Positions 1-10,826 of a stretch of 64,000 nt of DNA are shown here, in pieces. The stretch covers positions 1,550,001-1,614,000 of the forward strand of contig CM074701.1 in assembly GCA_037367355.1 (NCBI GenBank), given 5' to 3'. A program made the position numbers and the translations under genes. The DNA comes from Neoscytalidium dimidiatum (Eukaryota; Ascomycota; Dothideomycetes; Botryosphaeriales; Botryosphaeriaceae). The notes beneath the pieces are model-generated. The model had not been told where the DNA came from. It was given only the letters and a program-made list of their open reading frames with translations, and made no database searches. How positions within the stretch are numbered: position 1 is the stretch's first letter; each line of letters starts with the position of its first letter.

Positions 1-377
1 TTATTTCAGTATCGATTGTCATCCTGTTTTGTACCGCGACTGTCAGAAACTAGTAACTAGTAGACTTTAATTAGAGGAGCCCGCCTTTTTAACATGAGAT
101 GTCGATGAGGTGGTGCGCTACTGCAACTAAACGTCATCATGGGAATCAATGCGGAGCAATGGAAAAACAAGATATGTACAAAGAAAAATACGTGCATTTG
201 GCGCCAAGATGGGGATGCGGCAGCTCATTTGCTGACGTAGGCGCCTGAACTTATACGCTTCAAATTCCCCAGAGAGATGAATGACGTCTTGGTGAGGGTA
301 GATATCTCCGAAGTAGGAAACTGAACCCACAAGTGGCTTTAGTAATCACTAGTTGGTGAATCTTCCTTCTCCTTCTT
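1..377. other. Intergenic, 3' side of the GPCR gene
   Basis: No coding region is recognisable. It lies downstream of the stop codon of the minus-strand GPCR gene and probably holds its 3' untranslated region. The short frames present here have no recognisable sequence. Confidence 0.5.
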
Positions 378-2010
378 CTAAACCACGCCTCTTCTCCATG
401 ACCAGCCGAACCCTTCGCTTGGATCTCGGTTGCCCCTTCCCCGCATATGTTCATTGAAACCGTATGTCAGCGCATTAGCGAGCCCGACATACTGTGTGCT
501 ACTCTGCAAAACCAACAGCCACCGAGGAGAGCTCCCAGTTGCTGCTTCGACAATCCTGTTTGCAATCCCCGGCAACCATAGCACAACGTACGCAACTGGG
601 TAGGCGTTCAGGAGAAGCATGCGGCGAACTTCTCGCTCTACTTGGGCATGGCGGTTGGAGGATTGCTGCTGCATATGTGTGCGGATTGAAGTAGGCGATT
701 CAAAGAGCTCCGGAGGCGGTGGACTTGAGGGTGTAATAGTAGTGTCGATGGTCAGTGTTTGGGAAGGTTTCTCGCGGAGGCGTTGACGTGAAAGAATTGC
801 GGTAGACGGCGGTAGGGGATAGTCGAAGAAGTGTAGCTCCAAACTGTGGCTGGGTATATCGATGGTGAGTTCAGAATTTCGGCGGAGGGAAGCATCGGGG
901 TCGAGTGTGAAGTTGGCTGGGTTCGGTGTTGTGTTGGTCAGGGTAGTTATAGGTGTTGATGCTGTGATGGTGTCGGATTCAGGGCGCGAGTTATTTCTGG
1001 CGAGAGTCATGCTCTGTCGGGCTGTTTCGAGGTGCTCAGATAGGCGTTTGCTGACTTCTTGATCGACCTCAGCAATCATTTGCAACTCTTTGCGCGAGGC
1101 TTCCTTGCGCGAGACTGTGGTGTCTGGTCTCACTAAATCTGCCTCGAGCTTCCCCAGATCCCGGCTTGGTGGAGCGGTCGAAACATAGCCACCAAACACG
1201 CTCAGACGTAGGGCCCTGTTGGTGGAAAAATTGTGCTGAATGTAAACGTAGATGTATGCATACACAAAGACGGTTGCAAGGATTATGGCGAAGCGCCAAC
1301 CGTGGGCAAGGGCATAACGCAGGTCTGTGCGGTCTTTGGTGATCCAGCACCAATTACCACCAACAGGCTGTAGCGCGCCGAGGCCTGCGGCAATGCTACC
1401 TGCCGTACTGTCAGCCTTAGGAAGCAGACGTGTGGATCGTGCGACTCACTTGTGATTAAAGGAACAACCCATACGGAAGCACAGATTACTAATTTTCTGA
1501 AGCGAGAGGCCGATGGGATATAAGTCTTGCTGATCACAGTGAAGAGAGTGATTAAGGCAATAGCGAGGATGGAGAAGTCCGCGGCCTTCAAACATCGGGT
1601 GTTAGCGGAATTGTGCCGCGACAGGGGATGGCCTCTCTTACCTGAACAGAAAACTGCCCAACGAAGCCGTTGAGCTCGCAAGCTGCGCCGGGCGCGACTC
1701 GGTGACGGTGCGCGACGACATATATGCCCGAGACGGAGTTGTTGAGCGAGTTGATGAACTCTGAAGGCGCAACCGTCAGTATTTCTACTTTATCTCGAGG
1801 GTAGACGAGCGCACCAGCCAACGCGAGGTTGAAGACCAGAGCATGACGGAAAGAGATTTGCTGTTGTTGCGTGAAGATGGTAAAGGATAGGAGGACACAG
1901 CTGGTTGCAAGGCAGGAAAGTAGGCTACCGATCAGTGTTGGGATGCTGATGGCAGGATCATATCCCATATCCAGATGTCTGTCGGAGCCAGGGGACTCAT
2001 CAACAGCCAC
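378..2010 (-). CDS. cAMP-receptor-like G protein-coupled receptor
   Basis: Four exons can be joined in phase: 2010-1815, 1760-1642, 1585-1450 and 1399-378, giving about 490 aa. The introns are 50-56 nt with GT...AG ends. The product is a plasma-membrane seven-helix receptor of the fungal cAMP-receptor-like/Git3 type, expected to sense an extracellular cue and signal through a heterotrimeric G protein. Helix 1 begins near residue 20 (TLIGSLLSCLATSCVLLSF), followed by LALAEFINSLNNSVSG for helix 2. The stretch ALQPVGGNWCW, with its Cys, is typical of the second extracellular loop of this family. A cytoplasmic loop of roughly 190 residues, rich in Ser, Thr and Pro, separates helices 5 and 6. The last two helices lie in LLLNAYPVAYVVLWLPGIANR and LLVLQSSTQYVGLANALTYG. 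The ligand is unknown. The family call is good; the first intron is the least certain boundary. Confidence 0.85.
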
Positions 2011-4181
2011 GACCAGAGCAGTAGTGTGGGCCAGCAGTGGAAGGCGTTCTCAGAGGTAGGGGCGGGAAATCGGAGGTTTGTATGTATATAAGGGGAGGCG
2101 ATGCAGGCGGCCCGGCGCTAGAAGACGATCGCTGCCAGCGGCTGGGCGCCGTCCCTGTTGTTGTGATTGCGGGAGGGAGCCCCGGGGTGACGAGGCGCGA
2201 GATGGTTGTACGGTCTGGTGGCATCGATTGGCTGCTAGCGCGAGCCGCCAGGCACAAGCTTCAAACCTTCGTGGGAGCCTGTCCGCCAGCCCCGCCGTCA
2301 GTGGGTGCGTCAGCGCGATTAACCTCCGATGCAGGCTCAGATCTGCTGTACGTGAATCTCAGTTGCTAACATGGTTTGCGCCAAAAGCAATATCCGGCTT
2401 CTGTCAGCCAACCTCGTCATCCGTGAGCCAGGCAGTACGCTGACTGTTCGAACGGAGTAACTCCCGTGGAGGCAGTGCGCGTCCTTGGGCCCCTCATGTT
2501 AACGTCTCCTCCCGGCCAAGCCGCAATTTGCCTGGGCATGATCACCGCAAGGATTGGGCACCAAGACGTACTGGAGACTGTCGTTTTGTAGCGCACACGT
2601 GATGGGATATCGTCCGAATCCGGTCACAGTAGACGACGGTCTCGACTCCCCCGTTGCATCTGGCAAGGCTGACCTGTCGGCGCCGGGAAATGACGTGCCA
2701 GGGGTAGCTGGTCCTGCGGCGTGCGGAGATGGCTCCCCAATGGAAATAAAGGTGTAAGTAGACGACCATCCCTCCTCCTACGGCTGCTCTGCCGTCCCCG
2801 GAGACGTCTCCCGCGGCCTTGCGACAGACAGTAAATTTCGGCACGCGCGAACGTACAACAGATTCGGAGCTAGCGGAGCATCGGAACAGACTTGGATGAC
2901 GGCTGTTGTTATCGAGAAGTCACGGACTGGCTGCGGCGACTGTATTTGCGGCATGTAGCAGGACTATGAGAGTCTCAGGCGCACCAGATTTTCGCGCCAA
3001 ACAGCCCAAGATGCCAGAGCCGTTGCGACGAGAAGGGCTCTAGCTTGGCAGCGGGAATAGCAGGAGGGGCGTTGGCTGCAGCATTGCGAATACGCCGGTG
3101 GCATGCAACATGAGCAACTGGGCGCAGCGGAAGGCGTCCCGTTAGAGTATGCTAGGCGGCTAGGCGGCAGAAAGGCGTTGGGGCTTCGACTTCATTACCG
3201 CAGGGCTATCGTGAGTGCTTAGCGCCTCAGCCCAGGATGCCGGATCGCTCCTGTCTGTCCGTGAAGATCACAGGATGGTATAGCGTACGAACGTCGACGG
3301 AACTGGAAGCAATCGTCTGAATGCTGTTAGTGCAACTCGCTGCTGCACCTGCGCGCCTGGCTGGAGCTGTGTAACTCCGTGAGTGTTTTCTCCGGTGTTC
3401 CTATGCCTGTGGTGTTCCTCAAATTCGATCTTTGCTGAGAGAGACACCCGAAGGTCCGGCCAGCAATAAGGCGTTTTAGTCGGGAGTGCTGCAGCTGCAC
3501 GTACCACATGATGGTATCGTGACGGATCGCACGGGCGCGAGCCGCGTCGCGCACTGGATCGTGTCAGATTAGCGACCCAGAGGCCTGCTTGCCGCTGCAG
3601 AGACGATAGATGGAGGGAAGCCTGTGCGAAACAAGGGGGAATCTCGGGCGGCAAGCAGCCAAATGGACGGCGGTGGGCACGTCACCCGCCCTCGCCCACC
3701 ACCCTACCACTCGTTATTTGATCTTGCCGAACCTAGCATATCTCTGCTTGGTTCTTTCCCAGGCTTTGCACCTCATCAATTGCACACTCGAATGATGCTC
3801 AGCCGGCGACCCGCTTTAGATCTGCACCTCGACTTCTTTGTTGCGATGTCATGAGGATTCTCGCGCTCTGCTCCGCCTTGCTGAGATCGGCAAAGTGGCT
3901 TGGCTTGGTTTCCTACTCGGGTTTGCTGACTGCTCAGCCTTGCCATCCTTCAGCGTGTTGGTGGCACCTGCAGCGAGCCCACTCAGCTGCTGTACCACTC
4001 ACCACTCACGGGCACCTGTAAGAAGGCAATAGATGAAAACCTTGGTGGCTGCAACTTACAATGACGACTTCTCTTCCGACCCCCATCATTCTGACCTCCG
4101 ACAGAACCATTTTCACCATCAGCTTTAACTTCATCTTCCGGTTTCACCTCCATCTCAAGCTCTTTCAGCAATCCTATCACA
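2011..4181. other. Intergenic, divergent promoters of the GPCR and LURP-one genes
   Basis: This 2.2-kb stretch between two divergently transcribed genes has only short, unrelated frames on both strands. A pyrimidine-rich tract at about 4060-4180, directly before the next ATG, resembles a fungal 5' leader. I see no other structure. Confidence 0.5.
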
Positions 4182-4831
4182 ATGTCTCAGCAACGCATTC
4201 AGCTCCCGCCCTACCCCACCCCGCTCGGCATCTTCCCTACTTTCTTCGCCCGCCAGGCCGAGCCGCTCGTGCTCAAGGAGAAAGTTATGTCTCTGTCGGG
4301 CGACTCATTCAGCGTCAAAACGGTTGACGGCCGTGCTATCGTCCAGGTCAAAGGCGAATACTTTTCGCTAAGTGGTCGCAAGCACGTCATGGACATGCAG
4401 GGGAACGTATTGTTTACCTTGAGGAAGGAACACTTCTCTTTCCCATCGACGTACTACGCCGAAGACCCCTCTGGCAAGAGGATCCTTGAGGTGAAGGGAA
4501 AGTTCAGCTGTAGGTCTCCATCATCTTGCGCTTACCTTCGGCCATACCGCTGACATGCACAGTTGGCTCCTCCAAGTCTATCTGCAGCTTCACTTCCACT
4601 ATCGGCAAGCAGGAGAGCCTACTGATGAGAGGCAATTTCTTCGACACATCGGCCGACATCACCGACGAGGCCACCGGACAGCTCGTCGCAACTATTGATC
4701 GCAAGTTCTTCAACGCGCGCGAGATCTTCGGCGGCCAGCAGACTTACGTGGTGACCGTTGCTCCCAACGTGGATATGGCGGTCGTCGCAGCCATGTGCAT
4801 CTGCCTTGACGAGAGAAGGAACGAAAAGTAG
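4182..4831 (+). CDS. LURP-one-related / tubby-like C-terminal fold protein
   Basis: Two exons, 4182-4509 and 4563-4831, joined across a 53-nt GTAGGT...ACAG intron, give about 198 aa. The whole protein matches the LURP-one-related (LOR) family, which has a tubby-like beta barrel also shared with phospholipid scramblases. Visible features are an N-terminal proline-rich lead (LPPYPTPLGIFP), alternating strands such as VMSLSGDSFSVKTVDG and GNVLFTLRKEHFSF, and a hydrophobic C-terminal helix (VDMAVVAAMCICLDE), which in this fold packs inside the barrel. Length is normal for the family. The biochemical role of fungal members is not established; membrane-lipid binding is inference. The ATG at 4182 follows a pyrimidine-rich leader and no earlier in-frame start is needed. 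Confidence 0.85.
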
Positions 4832-5177
4832 CTTCGGGCGGAGGCGGGCCGTGGGCGGGTTTATGCAGTCCTTTGGTTTATTTCTAACGTGATACCCGGT
4901 GGGACGGAGTGAATTTTGCTTTGCTGGGCGGACACGATACCACGAATCTGCAATGGCAATATTTGCATTGAAATGCCGTGTTTGCATCTGCGACGTGTGA
5001 TTTTCTTCGTCGGCAAGAGTCCGACGAATGGGCGTTGCATCATTGTGCTTATCGATAGGCGGCCACTCATCCAGAGATGGGCCGCTCGGTTTCCGTTTCC
5101 TTCGCTGCACCGTACATCCGCACGCCCATTCCGTCACTCCACCTCCTCCGACCATCTATGACTTCGCACACTTACAG
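4832..5177. other. Intergenic, short spacer
   Basis: This 346-bp spacer lies between two genes on the same strand. It must hold the 3' untranslated region of the LURP-one gene and the promoter of the next gene. No other feature was seen. Confidence 0.5.
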
Positions 5178-6147
5178 ATGACCGCCGGCTCCATGCGGTA
5201 CATCCCGCTCTCAAGGCTTGCGCGCACACACAGGCTCACCACGAGAACTCCAACCGTTGCTATACCAGCAACCCTTCGCCATAGAGTCCGCACCTTTGCG
5301 AAAGTACAGCAACCCGACAGAACACAAACGGGAGAATGGTTCAGCGCATCCACACCCGGCCCGCTGCCGCCGGAACACAAAGGCGAGGGTGGAAACCCCC
5401 CGGATGAGCGTACCTTGAAACTTGGCAAGAGTAAGTATCCAGCGGAAATCTACTCAAGGCTAGCTTTTGAGAAGCATCCTGTAGTTGACGCAATCGTCCA
5501 TAGCAATTCGGATCCTCCACGAGCGTTTACCCACATTGCTGGCTTCTCCGCTGCCCCAGGACATCTTGTCGCCGCATATCACGCTCCATCTGTTCCCCTC
5601 TACCCATCCGCATCTTCCTACCGTTAGTGGGCGCATCGCTTACACCGCGGCGCTGTGGACTGCGCCGGTCGCCTGGGGACGGGTTCCTGTCGTAGGCAAT
5701 GTCAAGCTTGAGATACTATCGGAGCGCATGGCGCGCAATGGTTGCGGCGGTACCCCAGGCGTCGCGCATGAGAAGCTGATCGTAAAATGGAAGACCTGTG
5801 GCAAGACGAAGGGCAAAGGCGTCGGTGCGCTATACCGCGGCATCTCAGCTAGTGAGCAGGTTGACAAGATTACAGAATTTCTAGGAGGCGATGCCAAGGA
5901 CGATGAAGAGTTTGTGGGGCTGTTCATATTCGAGTTCGACGAGGAGGGCCGCGTCCTCACGCATACGATCGAGCACGCCGAGGAGGGGCACAACTGGGAT
6001 AAGATGACTCGCGTCATTAGTGTTACAGATTGGTTGGCTACTCGGCAAGGCTTGGGAGCGAAACAGCCCGCTGGTCTGGCATTGGGGTTCTGCAAGAACG
6101 AGGATTTGTACAAAAGACGGCTGCAGTCTCGGAACAGGCGGTATTGA
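5178..6147 (+). CDS. Conserved fungal protein, probably mitochondrial
   Basis: Exons 5178-5430 and 5504-6147 join in phase (GTAAGT...ATAG, 73-nt intron) to give about 298 aa; the junction reads KLGKTIRILHERLP. The N-terminus is rich in Arg, Ser and Thr and lacks acidic residues for about 35 residues (RYIPLSRLARTHRLTTRTP), as expected of a mitochondrial presequence. The second half has alternating hydrophobic strands (VGLFIFEFDEEGRVLTHTIE) and ends in a basic stretch. I recognise the overall sequence as a conserved ascomycete family. A remote NTF2/SnoaL-like fold is possible from the strand pattern but was not tested. No catalytic motif is obvious. A second ATG at 5193 is an equally plausible start. 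Function unknown. Confidence 0.75.
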
Positions 6148-7226
6148 TGGCTAGAGGGTGGGCATTGGAAAACGGTGGCGGCATTGAGCGACTAGACTGA
6201 GTTGTGCAGCTTGGAGCAGCTGCGCTGTATATCAGACCTGTACACTACACTCTTCAACCTACTATATTGATACTATTGCTCACTCCAGCCTGGTCGCTGG
6301 CATCATTCGGCATCGACCGGCCTTAGGAAATCCACAGGTGTGGGGAAAATCGCCGTGAGCACATCCGCCTGCACGGCTCGTTAAGCACATGCGCCGATGG
6401 CGTCGACGGCAGAGTGGCGGGTCAAAATCCCATTGGTTCATCTTCCACGCGCTTCATGCATAGAACCGGAGTGGTGGGCGCGGCCTTCCCTGGCAGCATG
6501 CCAGAACACGCTGTTTCTGGGCGGCAGCCGTCGGTCGTCGTCCATCCGGCCCGGCATGGAGCGTGGAGCTCGTGCGGCAACGGCGCAGAGGGGCGGGCGG
6601 CAAGCAGACAAGACAGAAAACTGTCGGCGGCGCTGACGTCGGGTCCGGGGTGCGGTAACACAGCAGCGCCGAGGCAATGGAGCTCTGGCTGGGGCAAAGA
6701 GCAGCACGCAGCAGCGCACACGAGCGCGCGGCGGGTTCGACGGGTTCGACGGGTGGGCGGCGCTGCACGGACGCGCGATCCATGGATGGAGTATTGGCAG
6801 GACGGACAGGGCGGGCCATTGGAGAGCGGGTGAAGCGCAGCTCCGCTCCAGCTGCAGCGTGCAGCCAACGAGTTGATGCCAGCAACAGAGTCACGCTCCG
6901 CGATTCGTGGTGGACGTGGGCGTGCCCGTGCGCTGGCGCATGGATGGCGAGCGCCAGCAGCCGGGACACCTCCAGCACCTCTCCGAGCTTGGGACCTTGC
7001 TCAACTCTCACCACAGCATCGCCTGCTGTTGTTTCATCCACGCCCTCCGCTCCCTGCCGCCGCGGCCCGCTCGCTCCACCTTAGCTTGCGCCCCGACCCA
7101 GACGCCCTCTCCCAAAAGCTCGTCCGCGCCCGCCGACCCGTCACCCTGACCCTGACGCCGGCCGCACCGCCCGACCTGCCCCAGCCACCATCGCATGCTG
7201 CGCCGTTGGCAGCCTGGCGAAACACC
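6148..7226. other. Intergenic, GC-rich promoter region of EDE1
   Basis: This 1.1-kb stretch is GC-rich, so long frames appear on both strands by chance; none resembles a protein. A small direct repeat (GGGTTCGAC twice) is at about 6736-6753. It probably holds the EDE1 promoter and leader. Confidence 0.5.
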
Positions 7227-10000
7227 ATGACGGATCCATCGCAAAGCATAGAGCTGAGTGAGTCCTCCGCCCGCCTGCCGCCTGCCGCCTGCCGCCTGCA
7301 GTTGCCCTCCCAATCGTCGCCCTGGAGCCTTGTGCTGACTGTTGACGCTGCCCATGCAGACACCCCGCTCAACCTCACGCCTGAGGAGAAGCGCGTGTTC
7401 GGCGAACTCTTCCGCCAGGCAGACACCGAGCAGATGGGTGTTGTCACCGGCGAGGTTGCTGTGAAGTTCTTCGAGAGGACGAAACTGCCGCCGCAGGTCC
7501 TGGGAGAGGTGCGTTTCCGCGCAATCCGACGCGCCCTACAACCAATCCCACAATCGTGCAGATGACAGCTGACTGGGGCTATGTTGCGCCACACAGATAT
7601 GGCAGATTGCAGACACAGAGAACCGCGGTCTTCTGACCTCGTCTGGCTTCTGCCAGGTCCTCCGTCTCATCGGCCATTACCAAGCAGGCAAGGCTCCAAC
7701 TCCTGAGCTAGCTTTTCAGCGTGAGTCCTCTCCGGGTGCTTCCAGACAAAAGCTGATACCAAGCCAGCGGGCCCCTTGCCCAAGTTCGATACCTCGCCGC
7801 CGTCCGGAGCTGCTGCACCTGGCCCCATCCAACCCCAGATGAGCGGTCCCATCCGTGTGCCGCCCTTGACACCAGACAGGGCTGCTCAGTATGCCGCGCT
7901 TTTCGAGAAGTCGGGTGCTGTGAACGGTGTTCTGCCGGGTACATTATACTGCCCCAAGAGTATGAGGGGATATGCTGACTGCCAACAGGGGAGACGGCCA
8001 AGAACATATTTGAGAAGGCGAGGTTACCAAATGAAACTCTTGGCCGCATCTGGGCGCTCGCAGATACAGAGCAACGCGGTGCCCTGGGCATCACCGAGTT
8101 CATCATTGCTATGCATTTGATACAGTCTCTGAGCAGCGGTGCCATGAAGGGTTTGCCATCCTCACTTCCTGCAGGTCTTTACGAGGCCGCATCTAGGCGC
8201 GGCGCTCCTACCATACGTCCTCCAGGACCTCCTCAAGGTCCCATTCCCCGCCAGTTTAGTGGCCAAAATACCGGCCGTGGACAGAGCCCCATGGGTGGAA
8301 GGCCGCCTTACGGAACTCCCCCGCAATCTGCTCAGCCCACTGGAAATGACTGGTTGATCACGCCCCAGGAGAAGGCTTCTTATGACAACCTCTTCAGCAA
8401 AGTTGATACTCAAGGCCGTGGCTTTATTACTGGTGAACAGGCCGTTGTCTTCTTTAGTGACTCTGGACTGCCCGAGGAGGTCTTGGCAGCTATCTGGGAT
8501 CTGGCCGACATTAATTCTGAGGGCCAGTTGAACCGGGATGAGTTCGCAGTTGCCATGTACCTGATTCGCCAACAGCGGCCTAAGCCGGGCGTTCAATATC
8601 TGCCACCATCGCTGCCGCCTGCCCTGGTGCCTCCTAGCATGCGCAATAATGCTAGGCCTCAGACTCAACCCCTGCCTCCAGCCACTTTCGGCACCACTGC
8701 TTCGTTCCCTGCTCCTGCTGCTCCTGCTCCTGCTCCCGCTCCCGCTCCCAAGTCTGCCTCTGAAGACCTTTTCGGTCTCGATGCTTTCTCTTCCCCCACG
8801 CCAGTACAGCAACAGTCGACTGGCGGCTCTGCTACCAACTTCGGACCCAACAAGGATCCGTTCGGAAGCGGAGCAGCTTCCCCCGGATCTCCGTCCCGCG
8901 TGGCCTTCCAACCCGCGCCTCAGAACCCCAGCAGCATCTTCAAACCGTTCATGCCCTCGTCTTCGTTCGGCCAGACCTTGACCGCTCAAGGGACTGGAGG
9001 CTCTGGATCTCAACCCCGTAGCCCGGCGCCTCCGCAGCCCTCAGCTATGGATGATCTCCTTGGTGACAATGATCAAGAACAGAGCAAGAAGCTTACCGAC
9101 GAAAGCGCGGAGCTGGGCAACATGTCGAACCAGATTAACACGTTGCGGACTCAGATGCAAGAAACACACAACAGGAGAGCATCTACCGAGGCAGAGCTCA
9201 ACAACACAAGTGCACAGAAACGTGATCTAGAGATGCGTCTGTCTCAGTTCAGGTCGCAATACGAGGCCGAAGTGCAGGTCGTGAAGCAACTGGAAGAGAA
9301 ACTGAATGCTTCACGACAGGAGACCAGGAAGCTCCAGCAAGAGCTGGCCATGATCGAGGGAACATATCAGGACCTCTCGACTCAACATCAGCAAGTGGCC
9401 AGTGCTCTGGAGGCTGACCAGCGTGAGAACGCCAGCTTAAAGGAGCGCATCCGCCAGACAAACGCGGAAATCGCTCAGCTTCGGCCGCAACTCGATAAGA
9501 TGCGCTCCGACGCGCGCCAACAAAAGGGAATGGTTGCAATCAATAAGAAGCAGCTTGCCACTAATGAGGGCGAACGTGACAAGCTCAAGAATGAAATGAG
9601 CGAACTGACGAAGGCTGCTCAAGACAGTTACAATCGCAGTCCAGAGGCCACCCCAGGCCCGCCAGCTGCTGGAAGCCCTGCGCCATCGAACGCCAGTCAC
9701 AGCACCAACCCTTTTTTCAGGAGGTCGCCTCAACCGGCTGAGAACACCATGTCTCCGTCCGGATTCTCCCGCGAGGCTAGCCAAGCGAACTTCGACAACT
9801 TCTTTGGCCCGTCAATTTCTTCCGCACAGGCCAGCGCTCCTACGACCTCTTTCAAGGGCGCGAATCTACTGCCCTGGTTTCTCAGCGCCTTCAGGGCAAT
9901 CCGTCCAGTCCTCCGAACCTGGTGTCCCTACGCCGTCCACCTCACCGCCTCTCTCCCAGTACCACGAGTCACCACGGGTTGGTGAGCCCCCGGCGCCACC
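7227..10000 (+). CDS. EDE1: EH-domain endocytic scaffold Ede1 (Eps15-like), incomplete and frameshifted
   Basis: Exons 7227-7257, 7360-7508, 7597-7720, 7768-7938 and 7989 onward join in phase. The protein is the early endocytic coat scaffold Ede1, which binds NPF motifs and organises clathrin-coated sites at the plasma membrane. Three EH domains are visible: about residues 11-100 (from NTPLNLTPEEKRVFGELF), about 135-225 (RIWALADTEQRGALGITEF) and about 277-355 (IWDLADINSEGQLNRDEFAV). A Pro/Ala-rich linker follows, then a coiled coil at about 515-700. The frame used up to about 9850 ends in a stop at 9983-9985. Another frame continues with a plausible Ser/Pro-rich Ede1 sequence (SVQSSEPGVPTPSTSPP) into the gap at 10001, so one net base shift is needed. 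The C-terminal part, normally carrying a UBA domain, is absent. Confidence 0.85.
8703..8750 (+). repeat. GCTCCT/GCTCCC coding microsatellite in EDE1
   Basis: A run of near-identical GCTCCT and GCTCCC hexamers encodes an Ala-Pro repeat (APAAPAPAPAPAPK) in the linker after the third EH domain. Such runs vary in length between strains by slippage; the multiple of six keeps the frame. Confidence 0.75.
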
Positions 10001-10100
10001 NNNNNNNNNNNNNNNNNNNNNNNNNNNNNNNNNNNNNNNNNNNNNNNNNNNNNNNNNNNNNNNNNNNNNNNNNNNNNNNNNNNNNNNNNNNNNNNNNNNN
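10001..10100. other. Assembly gap (100 N)
   Basis: Exactly one hundred N separate two contigs. The round number suggests a placeholder of unknown length. It interrupts EDE1, and nothing resembling the Ede1 C-terminus appears after it. Confidence 0.98.
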
Positions 10101-10826
10101 GGCTGCGCAGTGCGTGAGTATGTCCATCACCCGGATTTGCCCGCCAACACTAAACACGCCAATACAGTACCAGATCCCCAGAGCTGTGGATTACCTTGCT
10201 TACAGTCGCGATCACACAGTGGCATGGGTGCTCAAGGCATGCCCTTTGGCAATTGCGCGACAGCATGTATGATGCAGCTTGGGACCAAACGCGGCTGAAG
10301 GATATTTGCGCCATTGCGCCGTTACTTATCAGAACCGTTGACTTACTGCCAAGTTACCTGATTGTACAATTTGATTCATCCCATATCCAAGTTTGTCCTG
10401 TTTGGCCAAATGCTGATGCGTCAGACGGGTGTGATTCACCGACCAGTAGGTAGGCCCGCCGATGTTATATGCGGATGGTGAGCGTCCGGAGTAGGCCCTG
10501 GTCTGCCTGGTTGATCTTAAACCCTTATCCAAATTAATCAGGCATATTCATCAGGAAACGGCCGCTGCTTTGCTCCAGGTAAGTCAGTTTCCATGTTAAT
10601 CCAAACAACGGCGGCCACGACTTACTTGGTGCGCATCCCCGCGACAGGTCGAAGCATAACTAAGCGAGAGCTTGCAAAGATTCCGCCGCGCAACCGTTGC
10701 TCAACCCGCTCCATCTTCTGCCCTTCTTCTTCCTGCGCTTCACTCGCACAACATCGCGCACTCATGTGCTTCCACCGGTAGCACTTCTGTCAATTCTAGA
10801 GAAGTGAGAGTCTCTAGAACTAAATT
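10101..10826. other. Intergenic after the gap, upstream of RPC82
   Basis: No frame here continues EDE1, and no other protein is recognisable. The last part probably holds the RPC82 promoter and leader. The base composition is less GC-rich than the EDE1 side of the gap. Confidence 0.5.

Noticed and set aside
6454..7041. 195-codon minus-strand frame upstream of EDE1
   Set aside because: It is GC-rich with overlapping open frames on both strands and low-complexity Arg/Ala/Pro content.
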